The notes below the pieces were generated by a model that was given only the letters and a program-made list of their open reading frames with translations, made no database searches and was not told the origin of the DNA. From positions 5,024-69,023 of the forward strand of contig CAZWJC010000006.1 in assembly GCA_964634255.1 (NCBI GenBank): a DNA stretch of 64,000 bases, given 5' to 3'. Below are positions 1-8,119 of this stretch, one piece after another; position 1 is the first letter of the stretch; every line of letters begins with the position of its first letter. The DNA comes from MWDV01 sp964634255. GTDB lineage: Bacteria; Verrucomicrobiota; Verrucomicrobiia; Limisphaerales; MWDV01. A program made the position numbers and the translations under genes.

Positions 1-561
1 CGTTCGCTCGTCTGGAAGCTCACCAAGGAGCGTTACTATGGCGTGCCGATTATCCGGGACGGCCGGACGGTGGTGTTCGAGATGGACGAGGAATCGCAGG
101 TCATCGGGAAATACCTGGACGACAAACTGGGCCTCGGCCTGTTCCCGCGCGAGTTGGAGGGCGTGCAGGCAATCCTCTGGCGCTACATCGAGAGCGAAGT
201 CGAAGGCTGCACCTTCCGATTGAATGACATTCACTGGCGCGAGTTTGTGCCGAAGGCGGATCAGTTGGCTATGATTCGGCACAAGGAGCGCAAGTTCGGG
301 CGCGGCTGCCTGGAGCAATGGAGCAAGGACCGGAAGCAATGGCAGCGGCAGCTCACCGCCAAGCTCCTCCCGTTCGAGGAGATGCTGATGCACCACCGCT
401 TCCTCTTGGGGGATCGCCCCCGCTTTGTGGATTTCGACCTCTTCGGCATGCTCGCCAACTACCTTTACTCGGGCCACTACCAGTTGCCGGCGCGGCACAA
501 CCGCATTCAGGACTGGTACACCCGCATGCAGCGCGTGAAAGCTTCCCAGTTCGTCGCGTGA
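1..561 (+). CDS. Glutathione S-transferase family protein, 5' end missing
   Basis: The frame is open from the first base, so the true start lies upstream. The visible 186 residues contain the end of a thioredoxin-like domain (YYGVPIIRDG, with the cis-proline of the glutathione site) followed by an all-helical C-terminal domain ending in a DFDLFGMLANY helix and a final tryptophan helix, the usual GST order. GSTs conjugate or reduce small molecules with glutathione in the cytoplasm; the substrate cannot be read from sequence. A GTG inside the gene at 43 is a possible but unlikely start because homology continues before it. The stop overlaps the start of the PhoH gene in GTGA, suggesting translational coupling. 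Confidence 0.7.
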   Translation, partial: RSLVWKLTKERYYGVPIIRDGRTVVFEMDEESQVIGKYLDDKLGLGLFPRELEGVQAILWRYIESEVEGCTFRLNDIHWREFVPKADQLAMIRHKERKFGRGCLEQWSKDRKQWQRQLTAKLLPFEEMLMHHRFLLGDRPRFVDFDLFGMLANYLYSGHYQLPARHNRIQDWYTRMQRVKASQFVA

Positions 562-1874
562 AAAACTTCGTACTCGACACCAACGTCCTCCTCCACGACC
601 CCAACTCCATCCTGAACTTCCAGGACAACCACGTCCTGATTCCCATCGAAGTCATTGAGGAGATCGACCGTTTCAAGCGTGAGTCCAGCGAACTCGGCCA
701 GAACGCCCGCAACGTCTCCCGCATGCTGGACGGCTTTCGTGAGCAAGGCAGCCTGAGCGAAGGCGTGAAGTTGCCCAACGGCGGCCAGTTGCGCGTCGTC
801 TTCAAGAAACGCCCGACGAAGAATGGCAACGGCAACGGTCGTTCCAAGGAACACTCGGTAGACGACCGCATCCTCTCGCTCTGCCTCAGCATCCAGAAGC
901 AGGACGCCAAGCGGAAGACCATCCTCGTCACCAAGGACATCAACCTCCGCATCAAGGCCGATGCGCTGGGCCTCGCCGCCGAGGATTACGAGACCGACCG
1001 CGTCTTCATCACCGACCTCTACACCGGGATGATCGAGGTGATGATGAACCCGGAAGTGATTGCCCGCTTCCGCGCCAACGGGGAACTAGACCTGCCCACC
1101 GACAAGCAGTACTCCCCAAACGAATACGTCACCCTCGCCGACGAAACGAATCCCAAGCGCACTGCACTTGCCAAAGTGGACCCCACCGGCACGAAGCTTA
1201 TCCCCATCCTCGACAGCCGCGACGGCGTCTGGGGCATCAAGCCGCGCAATCGCGAACAGCATTTCGCTTTCGACGCGCTGCTCGACGACCGTGTGAAGCT
1301 GGTCACGCTCATGGGCAAGGCTGGCACGGGCAAGACGCTGCTAGCGATGGCCGCCGGCCTGAAGCGCACGGTGCTCGACCGCGAGTTCCGCCGGCTTGTC
1401 GTCGCGCGTCCGACCATTTCGATGGGCAAGGAACTCGGCTTCCTGCCCGGTTCGCTTGAAGAGAAGCTCGCCCCCTGGATGCAGCCGATTCACGACGCGC
1501 TCGAAATGCTCAGCGACTTGAACATGGGCCACGATCATCGCCGCAGCACCGACTTGATGCGCTCCGGCAGCATTGTGGTCGAGGCGCTCAGCTACATCCG
1601 CGGACGCAGCATCGCGAACCAGTTCATGATCATTGACGAGGCGCAGAACCTCACGCCGCTGGAGGTCAAGACCATCGTCACCCGCGTCGGCCACGGCACG
1701 AAGATCGTGTTCACCGGCGACCCCTACCAGATTGACAATCCTTACGTGGACTCGGCCTCGAACGGCTTCAACTACGTGGTCAGCCGTTTCCGCGCCCACG
1801 CCATCGCCGCACACATCGAACTCCAGAAGGGCGAGCGTTCCGAGTTGGCGGAACTCGCGGCGAATGTGTTGTAG
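558..1874 (+). CDS. PIN domain-PhoH family ATPase
   Basis: This 438-residue protein joins an N-terminal PIN nuclease domain (starts KNFVLDTNVLLHDP, with acidic residues further on at about 60-130) to a C-terminal PhoH-type P-loop ATPase. Walker A is GKAGTGKT near residue 253 and Walker B is FMIIDEAQNL near residue 358. This is the PhoH2/YlaK arrangement, for which RNA helicase and ribonuclease activity has been reported in mycobacterial relatives. The open frame extends upstream to 318, but the GTG at 558 is preferred: it begins exactly at the family start and overlaps the upstream stop in GTGA. The protein is cytoplasmic, and its RNA substrate is unknown. Confidence 0.88.
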   Translation: MKNFVLDTNVLLHDPNSILNFQDNHVLIPIEVIEEIDRFKRESSELGQNARNVSRMLDGFREQGSLSEGVKLPNGGQLRVVFKKRPTKNGNGNGRSKEHSVDDRILSLCLSIQKQDAKRKTILVTKDINLRIKADALGLAAEDYETDRVFITDLYTGMIEVMMNPEVIARFRANGELDLPTDKQYSPNEYVTLADETNPKRTALAKVDPTGTKLIPILDSRDGVWGIKPRNREQHFAFDALLDDRVKLVTLMGKAGTGKTLLAMAAGLKRTVLDREFRRLVVARPTISMGKELGFLPGSLEEKLAPWMQPIHDALEMLSDLNMGHDHRRSTDLMRSGSIVVEALSYIRGRSIANQFMIIDEAQNLTPLEVKTIVTRVGHGTKIVFTGDPYQIDNPYVDSASNGFNYVVSRFRAHAIAAHIELQKGERSELAELAANVL

Positions 1875-1991
1875 AGCGACGTCGCCACCGAGGCGGTCCA
1901 GATAGCTACACCAATTGGCCTAAAAGGCCGGCGTGAACCATCCCCGCAGATTCTGGCTGGCGGCAATGGCCGCGCACCACCCACCGGTCCA

Positions 1992-2222
1992 TCACTCGTC
2001 GAAATGCCGCGTTAATCGGCGGGCGAGCGCCCCGCTGCCGAAGAGCAGGACCAATCCCGCCAGACCAAGCAGGCCATACACGGCGCAGCGTCCCACGCTG
2101 ATTTCCCCTTTGCCGAACCGCTCGCGCATGAACTCCAGCCAGGTGTTCAATCCGCCGCAGGCGATCATCCCGAGCGCCACGAACCGTAGCAGCATGGCAG
2201 CACCTTTGGCGTAGGGATTCAT
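1992..2222 (-). CDS. Small two-helix membrane protein, function unknown
   Basis: A 76-residue protein with two predicted membrane helices (about residues 10-27 and 44-67), separated by a charged loop with LEFMRERFGKG and followed by a basic tail. I do not recognise the family. It lies 65 bases downstream of the DUF4912 gene on the same strand, so the two may be co-transcribed, and it converges on phoH. No clear Shine-Dalgarno sequence precedes the ATG. It is kept because the hydrophobic pattern looks like a real membrane protein rather than a shadow frame. Confidence 0.5.
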   Translation of the reverse strand: MNPYAKGAAMLLRFVALGMIACGGLNTWLEFMRERFGKGEISVGRCAVYGLLGLAGLVLLFGSGALARRLTRHFDE

Positions 2223-2287
2223 TTGGTGGAAAGGTCCGACTCCGACGCGGCTTTCAACGCGGGCTCCATCACGTGGTTCAGGGCCCG

Positions 2288-3964
2288 CTAAACGTTTTCC
2301 GGCGCTGGCGGCTTGAGGGCAGGGTCCTGCGGCGCCTCGCCGACCGCACCACAGCAGGTCGTCTCGCGCGTGAAGCGCAGGTCCACCGACCGACCGTCGG
2401 CGTTGGCGGCGCTCACCGCGACAATCGGCAGTTCATACTGCCCGTCGGGCAGCGCAAACCGGTAACTGAACGAGCCGTCCGGCTGCAACTCGACCAGCCG
2501 ACCGCCAATGGTCACCGTCGCGTTCGGTTCGGTTGCTCCATAGACGATCAACTCCGCGTTGACGTTGAGCCAAAACCCCTTGTTGCCGGCCTGTTCTCCA
2601 CCGAACGGGCTGGAGGGACTGCTTACGAACTCGCTAGGTGAAGTCGGCCAATCGAAGGCCGGCTGTTGCTCGCCTTGAACCAGTTCACCGACTTGCATCG
2701 AGTCAGCCAGAGTTGGCTCCGCACCCATCGAGCCGACCCACTGTGCCAGAGCAGTCTCCTGTTCCGGCGTCAGCAAAACAGGCGTCGGCGCCGAGATCAG
2801 CGGAAACGCCCGATGTCCGCGTGTGCGCAGGGTCTCAACGGCGTCGGCCAGCGGCATCTCGGTGAGACCCGCCTGACGGGTGAGGGCAATCAACTTGGGT
2901 AGCGGCACCTCCGTCGGGATGGTTGCGAATCTGGCTCGCTTCAACGGCGACGGTTTTCCCACGGGCGTCCGGGCGGGTTCGCTCGTGGCCACCTGCGTCC
3001 AGACCTCGCCAGCCTGGTAGTATCCCAGTTCCGCCGCGAACTCGGCCCCGCCGCGGCCAACGTGGACGAACCAGTATCGCGACTCAGGATGCACATGAAC
3101 TTCCGCCAGCGGCTCACCTGCCACCGCCTCGGCGTAGACCCGCAGCACTAAGTGGCCGTCCGAGGATTGCACGTTGCATTGCCGCTGCTGCTCGCGGCTC
3201 AAATCCCAGTGGGCGTAAAGCCACTCCGGATCGCGGGCGGTGAGAAAAAGCCGCTTCGTGCCGTAGCCCTCGGGCAATTGTGCCTGATGGCGCATCGCAG
3301 CAGCGGTCGTGGGATTCCCGCTCAGCGCAAATCGCTCTCCCGGCCCCTCCAAGAGAGCAGGTGACGGATGGTCGCCAGCCAGCAGGAGAGGAGGAATCTC
3401 CAGTTTGGTCGCCGCGGTCACAGGCGGTGGCGGGAGGCGGCGTTTCCGGGGCAATTCAGTTTTCAAAACGCCAGGGGCACGTCGCCGGCGTGGCGCCCGA
3501 CCGACTTGCGGAGCGTTCGCGGGCAAGGACGCCGTGGAGGTTGTTTCCACGGTCTTCACTGGAGTCGTGCGCGCAACGCGCACCTTGCGGGCGTCAGCGG
3601 TCTTCAAGACCGCCGCCGTCCGACGTTTGCGTGGCGGCGCGGGCACGGTCTTTGCCGGCACCGGAGCCGCGGAAGCGGCTTCCAGCGGTCGGGAGATCGC
3701 CCTGCGCTTGGGACTTGGTTTTCGACGGACAACGGGTTTGGCGTCCTGTGAGCTGGGGCGACGTTTAACGGCCAACTTGACGGCTACCGTTGGGGTCGGC
3801 TCGGAAGTGATCGGCAAGTCTGCGACGGACTTGGCAAGGCTGGCCCGGCGTTTCACCGGCTTCTTCGGGGTGGCCGCGGTTTTCGTAGCGACACGGCGAA
3901 GCGCAGGCTTGGCGGCTTTGCGCCGCGTCCCTGCACGCGCCCGAGTTTTGGCTCTGGTACCCAT
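2288..3964 (-). CDS. DUF4912 domain protein with histone H1-like N-terminus
   Basis: The 558-residue protein has three parts. Residues 1 to about 185 are very rich in Lys, Arg, Ala and Pro, with runs like VKRRPSSQDAKPVVRRKPSP, resembling bacterial histone H1-like tails. This part holds a short internal repeat (AAVLKTADARKVRV near 117 and PGVLKTELPRKRRL near 164). Residues about 235-340 form the DUF4912 domain (RLFLTARDPEWLYAHWDL). The C-terminal 100 residues look like an Ig-like beta domain (NAELIVYGATEPNATVTIGG). DUF4912 has no established biochemical role. The tail suggests nucleic-acid or envelope polyanion binding, which is inference. Long frames on the opposite strand are shadows of this basic region. 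Confidence 0.8.
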   Translation of the reverse strand: MGTRAKTRARAGTRRKAAKPALRRVATKTAATPKKPVKRRASLAKSVADLPITSEPTPTVAVKLAVKRRPSSQDAKPVVRRKPSPKRRAISRPLEAASAAPVPAKTVPAPPRKRRTAAVLKTADARKVRVARTTPVKTVETTSTASLPANAPQVGRAPRRRRAPGVLKTELPRKRRLPPPPVTAATKLEIPPLLLAGDHPSPALLEGPGERFALSGNPTTAAAMRHQAQLPEGYGTKRLFLTARDPEWLYAHWDLSREQQRQCNVQSSDGHLVLRVYAEAVAGEPLAEVHVHPESRYWFVHVGRGGAEFAAELGYYQAGEVWTQVATSEPARTPVGKPSPLKRARFATIPTEVPLPKLIALTRQAGLTEMPLADAVETLRTRGHRAFPLISAPTPVLLTPEQETALAQWVGSMGAEPTLADSMQVGELVQGEQQPAFDWPTSPSEFVSSPSSPFGGEQAGNKGFWLNVNAELIVYGATEPNATVTIGGRLVELQPDGSFSYRFALPDGQYELPIVAVSAANADGRSVDLRFTRETTCCGAVGEAPQDPALKPPAPENV

Positions 3965-4123
3965 CTCGTCCCGTTGCGTCTGCTGGCGGGCAGACTACGC
4001 GCGGGCCGCAGCCGTCGCAAACCCATTCTCCACCGATTTCCAGCCGCGGATCGAAGGTCTTCCGGCCGAAGCTGGAAGAATTCAATTTCGCACCGCTACT
4101 TTCTGCGGCATGCTGGGGGCATT

Positions 4124-4630
4124 ATGGGCATGGGAAAACGCCGTGAGGCCCGCGAACGGGCCGTGCAGTTTTTGTTTCAGTACGATTTGAATCCTCCTGA
4201 GAAGCTGGAGGAAGCGCTCGCGCATTTCTGGAACTCGCAGCGCGCCGCCGCGATCGCCGAAGACAAGGGCAAGGCCACGTGGGGGGAGGCGGTGGAACTG
4301 CCCCCGCCGTCGGTCGAGGAAGCCGAGTGCCGGGTGTTCGCCGAACCGCTGATCCACGGCGTCATCCAGCACCGGGAGGAACTGGACACCAAAATCCGCC
4401 AATACGCCAAGAACTGGGACCTCCAGCGCATGGCGGTGGTGGACCGCAACGTCATGCGACTGGCCATCTTTGAAATGCTCTATCGCGAGGACATCCCACC
4501 CGTCGTCAGCATAAACGAGGCGGTGGACATCGCCAAGAAATTCTCCACCCCGGAGAGCGGAAAATTTGTCAACGGCATCCTCGACAAGGTAAAGGGCGAT
4601 TTGATGCGGCCCGCGAGGATCGTGAAGTGA
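4124..4630 (+). CDS. nusB: Transcription antitermination factor NusB
   Basis: NusB binds boxA RNA with S10 (NusE) and supports antitermination of rRNA operons. The 168-residue product has the usual all-helical fold signature: REARERAVQFLFQYDL at the start, LDTKIRQYAKNWDLQRM, then NVMRLAIFEMLYREDIPP and INEAVDIAKKFSTPESGKFVNGILD. The open frame runs further upstream, but the ATG at 4124 is chosen because homology starts there and a GGGGG tract lies about five bases before it. A second in-frame ATG at 4130 is the alternative. A region of about 30 extra residues after the first helix (EDKGKATWGEAVELPPP) is longer than in E. coli NusB. Confidence 0.93.
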   Translation: MGMGKRREARERAVQFLFQYDLNPPEKLEEALAHFWNSQRAAAIAEDKGKATWGEAVELPPPSVEEAECRVFAEPLIHGVIQHREELDTKIRQYAKNWDLQRMAVVDRNVMRLAIFEMLYREDIPPVVSINEAVDIAKKFSTPESGKFVNGILDKVKGDLMRPARIVK

Positions 4631-4639
4631 ATGCTGCGA

Positions 4640-4711
4640 GTCAGTGGTCAGTCGTCAGTCGTTGGCAGCCAAGCTCGGCGCTTAGCGGACCGCTGACTAC
4701 TGGCTAGTGAC
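4640..4711. repeat. Imperfect inverted repeat made of CAGTGGTCAGT-like words
   Basis: The bases 4640-4659 and the reverse complement of 4691-4711 agree at about 15 of 19 positions, with the core gtcagt repeated several times in the left arm. It sits between nusB and the PHP gene and could form a long RNA hairpin after nusB. No T-run follows, so it is not a typical intrinsic terminator. Confidence 0.45.
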
Positions 4712-4724
4712 TACGCACCGACGC

Positions 4725-5597
4725 ATGTTCGCCGACCTCCATATCCACACGCGATTCTCTGACGGCACGTATGCGCCGGAGGAGGTCGTTGCCGCTGCCC
4801 GCACACATGCGCTGGCCGCCATTGCGTTGACCGATCACGACACGGTGGAAGGTTGTGGCGCGGCTGCGGCCGCCTGTGCCGCCGCCGGGATCGAGTTCCT
4901 GGTGGGGGTTGAACTCACGGCGGAGCAGGACGGGCGCGAGATGCACATTCTCGGCTATGGCATGGACCCGGCAGACCCGAAACTGTTGCAGTCGCTTGCG
5001 CATTTCCAGTCCGTCCGCCAACAACGGATCCGCGAAATCGTCGCGCGCCTGAATGCGCTGGGCATCGCGTTGGAAGCCGAAACAGTGTTCGCGCTCGCCA
5101 ACTGCCGCGCCCCCGGTCGGCCGCACGTGGCACGCGCCCTGGTGGCCGCCGGACACTGTGGCAGCCTGGATGAAGCCTTCGAGCGTTTTCTCAAGAAGCA
5201 CCGCCCTGCGTGGGTGCCCAAATTCAAGATGTCCGCGCCCGAAGCGATTGCGCTCATCCATGACGCGGGTGGGATCGCCGTGCTGGCCCATCCAGTCTTA
5301 AACAAAGTGGACGACCTTCTGCCGGGGTTGGTAGCGGCGGGGTTGGACGGCATCGAGTGCTTCCACACGAAACACACACCTGCGATCACCGACCGCTACA
5401 TCGGGTTGGCCAACCGGTTGGGCGCGCTGATTAGCGGAGGCAGTGATTGCCACGGTCTGAACAAGGGCAAACCGCTCATCGGCACGGTCCGTCTGCCCTA
5501 CGAGTACTTTGAGAAACTGAAAGTCCGGCTTGCGGCGCGGCGCGCGGCTGGATCGCCCGCTATCGCCGTTTCGTCAGCCGCAAATTGCCAACCGTAA
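4725..5597 (+). CDS. PHP-domain metal-dependent phosphoesterase
   Basis: The product of about 290 residues opens with the PHP metal motif DLHIHTRFSDG, followed by LTDHDTVEGC, a central IAVLAHP motif and the C-terminal GGSDCHG motif, which together bind the catalytic metal cluster. Proteins of this size and order belong to the YciV/RNase AM-like group, which removes phosphates from nucleoside 3',5'-bisphosphates or trims short RNA 5' ends; the exact substrate here is not shown. The ATG at 4725 is chosen because the motif starts two residues later; a GTG at 4707 is the alternative. It is followed by ftsY after eight bases, so the two are probably co-transcribed. Confidence 0.85.
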   Translation: MFADLHIHTRFSDGTYAPEEVVAAARTHALAAIALTDHDTVEGCGAAAAACAAAGIEFLVGVELTAEQDGREMHILGYGMDPADPKLLQSLAHFQSVRQQRIREIVARLNALGIALEAETVFALANCRAPGRPHVARALVAAGHCGSLDEAFERFLKKHRPAWVPKFKMSAPEAIALIHDAGGIAVLAHPVLNKVDDLLPGLVAAGLDGIECFHTKHTPAITDRYIGLANRLGALISGGSDCHGLNKGKPLIGTVRLPYEYFEKLKVRLAARRAAGSPAIAVSSAANCQP

Positions 5598-5605
5598 CTC
5601 GCCGC

Positions 5606-6517
5606 ATGGGATTGTTCGCCAAATTTAAGGCCGGTCTGCAGAAGACCCACAGCAAGCTGGTTCACGAGCTCAAGCGCATCGTCACCCGATCGCCGAGACT
5701 CGACGCCGGCACGCTGGAGGAAGTTGAAGCCGCGCTGCTCGCTGCCGACCTGGGCATGGCCATGACCACGCAGATCGTGGACGCCGTCAAGAAGGCTTAC
5801 GAAAGCCAAGGCAGCGCCGGCTTGGGCGTTTTCAACATCGCCCGGCAGGAAGTGGAGAAGAGCCTCGCCTCGAACAACGCCGAGTTGCTCAAGGCCGCAA
5901 GCGGCCCGACGATTGTTTCCATCGTCGGAGTGAATGGCACCGGCAAGACCACCACGGCGGCCAAGCTGGCGCACCTCACGCAGGCGCGCGGCCAGACGGC
6001 GCTGCTTGCAGCATGCGACACTTTCCGCGCCGCGGCCATTGAGCAGATCAAGCTTTGGGGCGCACGTCTCAAGGTCGAAGTCGTGGCAGGTGCTTACGGG
6101 GCGGATGCCGCCGCCGTGGCCCACGACGCTGTGACGGCTGCGCAGGCGCGCCAAGCGGACTATCTGTTCATTGACACGGCGGGCCGGCTGCACACCAAGC
6201 ACAACCTCATGCTCGAACTGCAAAAGCTGCACCGGGTCATCGGCAAACAACTGCCCGGCGCCCCGCACGAAGTCCTGCTGGTGCTGGACGGCAGCACCGG
6301 CATGAACGCGCTCAATCAGGCGCGCGAGTTCCACAAAGCCGTCCCGCTCACCGGCCTCATCGTGACCAAACTCGATGGCACCAGCAAAGGCGGCATGGTC
6401 GTGGCGATCCAAAAGGAACTCGGCCTGCCGATCAAGTTTATTGGCTTGGGCGAGCAGCCGGATGATTTGCAGCCCTTCGACGCCAAGCAGTTTGCCCAGG
6501 CGTTGTTCGAAGAGTGA
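5606..6517 (+). CDS. ftsY: Signal recognition particle receptor FtsY
   Basis: FtsY is the SRP receptor GTPase that hands ribosome-nascent chains to the Sec translocon at the inner membrane. The 303-residue protein has an N helical domain and an NG GTPase: G1 GVNGTGKTTTAAKL near residue 110, DTFRAAAIEQ, G3 DTAGRLHTKHNLM, G4 TKLDGTSKGG, and the closing GLGEQPDDLQPFD. The long acidic A domain of the E. coli protein is absent; a short basic amphipathic start (MGLFAKFKAGLQKT) probably does the membrane targeting. The ATG at 5606 is preferred over an upstream TTG at 5585 because it fits the family start. Confidence 0.95.
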   Translation: MGLFAKFKAGLQKTHSKLVHELKRIVTRSPRLDAGTLEEVEAALLAADLGMAMTTQIVDAVKKAYESQGSAGLGVFNIARQEVEKSLASNNAELLKAASGPTIVSIVGVNGTGKTTTAAKLAHLTQARGQTALLAACDTFRAAAIEQIKLWGARLKVEVVAGAYGADAAAVAHDAVTAAQARQADYLFIDTAGRLHTKHNLMLELQKLHRVIGKQLPGAPHEVLLVLDGSTGMNALNQAREFHKAVPLTGLIVTKLDGTSKGGMVVAIQKELGLPIKFIGLGEQPDDLQPFDAKQFAQALFEE

Positions 6518-6699
6518 GTAATCCTGGTTTGATCATCTGGCAGGCGGCGTGGACATCAAACCGCCGCGGAACCTTGGTCGTCGAATCTCGGGCGCAACAG
6601 CATAAAATGCGGCGGACGGCTCGTCCATCGCTCCCCCGGTAACCTCTGATCTGAGTCAACTCAGGGGGCACGCGTCTGGTTTTTCGCTCTTTTTGCCGG

Positions 6700-6727
6700 T
6701 TGACACCCCCCGGCGGCAAAATACACT
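6700..6727 (+). promoter_or_regulatory. Predicted sigma-70 type promoter of rpsU
   Basis: A perfect TTGACA at 6700-6705 is followed after 16 bases by TACACT at 6722-6727, matching four of six -10 bases. Transcription would start near 6734, leaving a leader of about 65 bases before the rpsU start. The upstream gap from 6518 holds no gene that I can support. Confidence 0.5.
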
Positions 6728-6800
6728 ACCCGGCCTGACCGAAGAGAACTGGCGTTACACCAACCCGCCGTTCGAGGTCCCCGGAGAGGAAGTGAATTGA

Positions 6801-6998
6801 TTGACTGAGATCAAACTGAAAAAAGGCGAGCCGATTGAACGCGCCCTGCGGCGGTTGAAAAAGAAAGTCGACCGCGAAGGCACGTTGCGGACCGTCCGCA
6901 GCCATCGGCATTACGAGAAGCCGAGCGAGAAACGGCGTCGCAAAGAGAAAGTGGCGGCCTTTACCGCCATGTTGAAGGCCCGCTACGCGGACCTGTAA
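6801..6998 (+). CDS. rpsU: 30S ribosomal protein S21
   Basis: The 65-residue basic protein starts TEIKLKKGEPIERALRRLKK and continues with RSHRHYEKPSEKRRRKEK, the S21 signature. S21 joins the small subunit late and aids initiation on natural mRNAs. The start is a TTG: an in-frame stop lies directly before it (6798-6800), no ATG or GTG is available, and a GAGAGGAAG Shine-Dalgarno sequence lies about nine bases upstream. The gene stands alone behind its own promoter. Confidence 0.93.
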   Translation: MTEIKLKKGEPIERALRRLKKKVDREGTLRTVRSHRHYEKPSEKRRRKEKVAAFTAMLKARYADL

Positions 6999-7012
6999 TC
7001 CGTGATTTGCCA

Positions 7013-7043
7013 CCGGGCGCGTTCCGCGCAGGAGCGCGCCCGG
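7013..7043 (+). terminator. Strong stem-loop downstream of rpsU
   Basis: Thirteen-base arms (7013-7025 and 7031-7043) pair with one G-U and a five-base loop gcgca, starting 15 bases after the rpsU stop. It lacks a T-run, so it may terminate through another factor or only protect the 3' end. Confidence 0.4.
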
Positions 7044-7129
7044 AATCGCGAACGCTGCCGAACCGTTAGCCCGTTGAACTGTTGCGCCAGTTCGCCGGTC
7101 TAACGGTTCAACATTTAACGCCTGACACG

Positions 7130-8044
7130 ATGTATTCGCTCTCCACCTGTTGGAACTCCCACCGCCACACCGACGGTCGCGCCATGCTGCGCGAGATTCG
7201 CGACTTGGGCTTTGAATACGCCGAGCTGAGTCATGGCATCCGGATCAGCTTGGTCGAGGGCATTCTCCAGGCCGTGGATGCCGGCGAGATCAAGATTTCC
7301 AGCCTGCACAATTTCTGTCCGCTGCCGATGGGCGTCTCCCACGCGTCGCCGAACCTCTTCCAGTTTTCCGCCGAGGCCCCGCGGGAACGCGACATGGCCT
7401 TCAAGTGCACGCTCAAGACGCTCGACTTCGCGGTCCGCGTCAAAGCACCGCTGGTGGTGCTTCACATGGGCAGCGTGGAAATGAAGGACTACACGGAGAA
7501 ACTGGAGGAACTGATCGCTGACGGGCGACAAGGAACGGCCAAGTACGACGCCATCGCCACCGAGGCGTCCGAGAAGCGTGAGGCAAGGAAAGAACCGTGG
7601 GTCGAGCGCGCCTATGACACGCTTCGCAAACTCGTCCCCGAGGCTGAGGCGCGCGGCATCAAGTTTGGCATCGAGAACCGGGAGGCGCTGGAGGAGATTC
7701 CCTTCGAGAGCGACTTTATGTTCTTCTTCCATGAGTTTCAGAGCCCGGCGGTGGCCTACTGGCATGACACCGGCCATGCCCAGATCAAGGAGAACCTCGG
7801 GTTCATCCAACATGCGATGCACCTGGAGTCTCTCCAGGGCCGGCTCGCGGGTTTCCACATCCACGACGTGCGCACGCCCTGCCGCGACCATTGCCCGCCG
7901 GGTTCGGGCATGGTGGACTTCGCGGCGCTCAAGCCGTTCGTGAAGCCGGAACACCTCAAGATTTTCGAGCTGAGTCCGGTGCTCAAGGTCGAGGACGTGC
8001 AGAGTGGGGTCGAACACATCAAGCGGATTTGGGGCGAAGGTTGA
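7130..8044 (+). CDS. Sugar phosphate isomerase/epimerase-type TIM barrel protein
   Basis: A 304-residue protein of the xylose isomerase-like AP endonuclease 2 superfamily. Visible features are an early beta strand with a conserved Glu (GFEYAELSHG), APLVVLHMGSVE, the FGIENREALEEIP strand with a likely metal-binding Glu, VAYWHDTGHAQI with Asp and His, and FHIHDV. These acidic and histidine residues usually bind a divalent metal. The substrate cannot be told from sequence. The ATG at 7130 matches the family start; in-frame sequence upstream is intergenic. It lies upstream of cca on the same strand, 75 bases apart. Confidence 0.75.
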   Translation: MYSLSTCWNSHRHTDGRAMLREIRDLGFEYAELSHGIRISLVEGILQAVDAGEIKISSLHNFCPLPMGVSHASPNLFQFSAEAPRERDMAFKCTLKTLDFAVRVKAPLVVLHMGSVEMKDYTEKLEELIADGRQGTAKYDAIATEASEKREARKEPWVERAYDTLRKLVPEAEARGIKFGIENREALEEIPFESDFMFFFHEFQSPAVAYWHDTGHAQIKENLGFIQHAMHLESLQGRLAGFHIHDVRTPCRDHCPPGSGMVDFAALKPFVKPEHLKIFELSPVLKVEDVQSGVEHIKRIWGEG

Positions 8045-8119
8045 CGGTGCGTGGCGGGTGGTTTTCGGTTTGCGAGTTGGCTGGCATTTGCCGCGCAAAT
8101 CGTAAATCGTGAGTCGCAA

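Noticed and set aside
3309..4190. A 293-codon plus-strand frame opposite the DUF4912 tail
   Set aside because: It is the complement of a Lys/Arg/Ala-rich coding region and runs into the nusB start; no family motif was seen.
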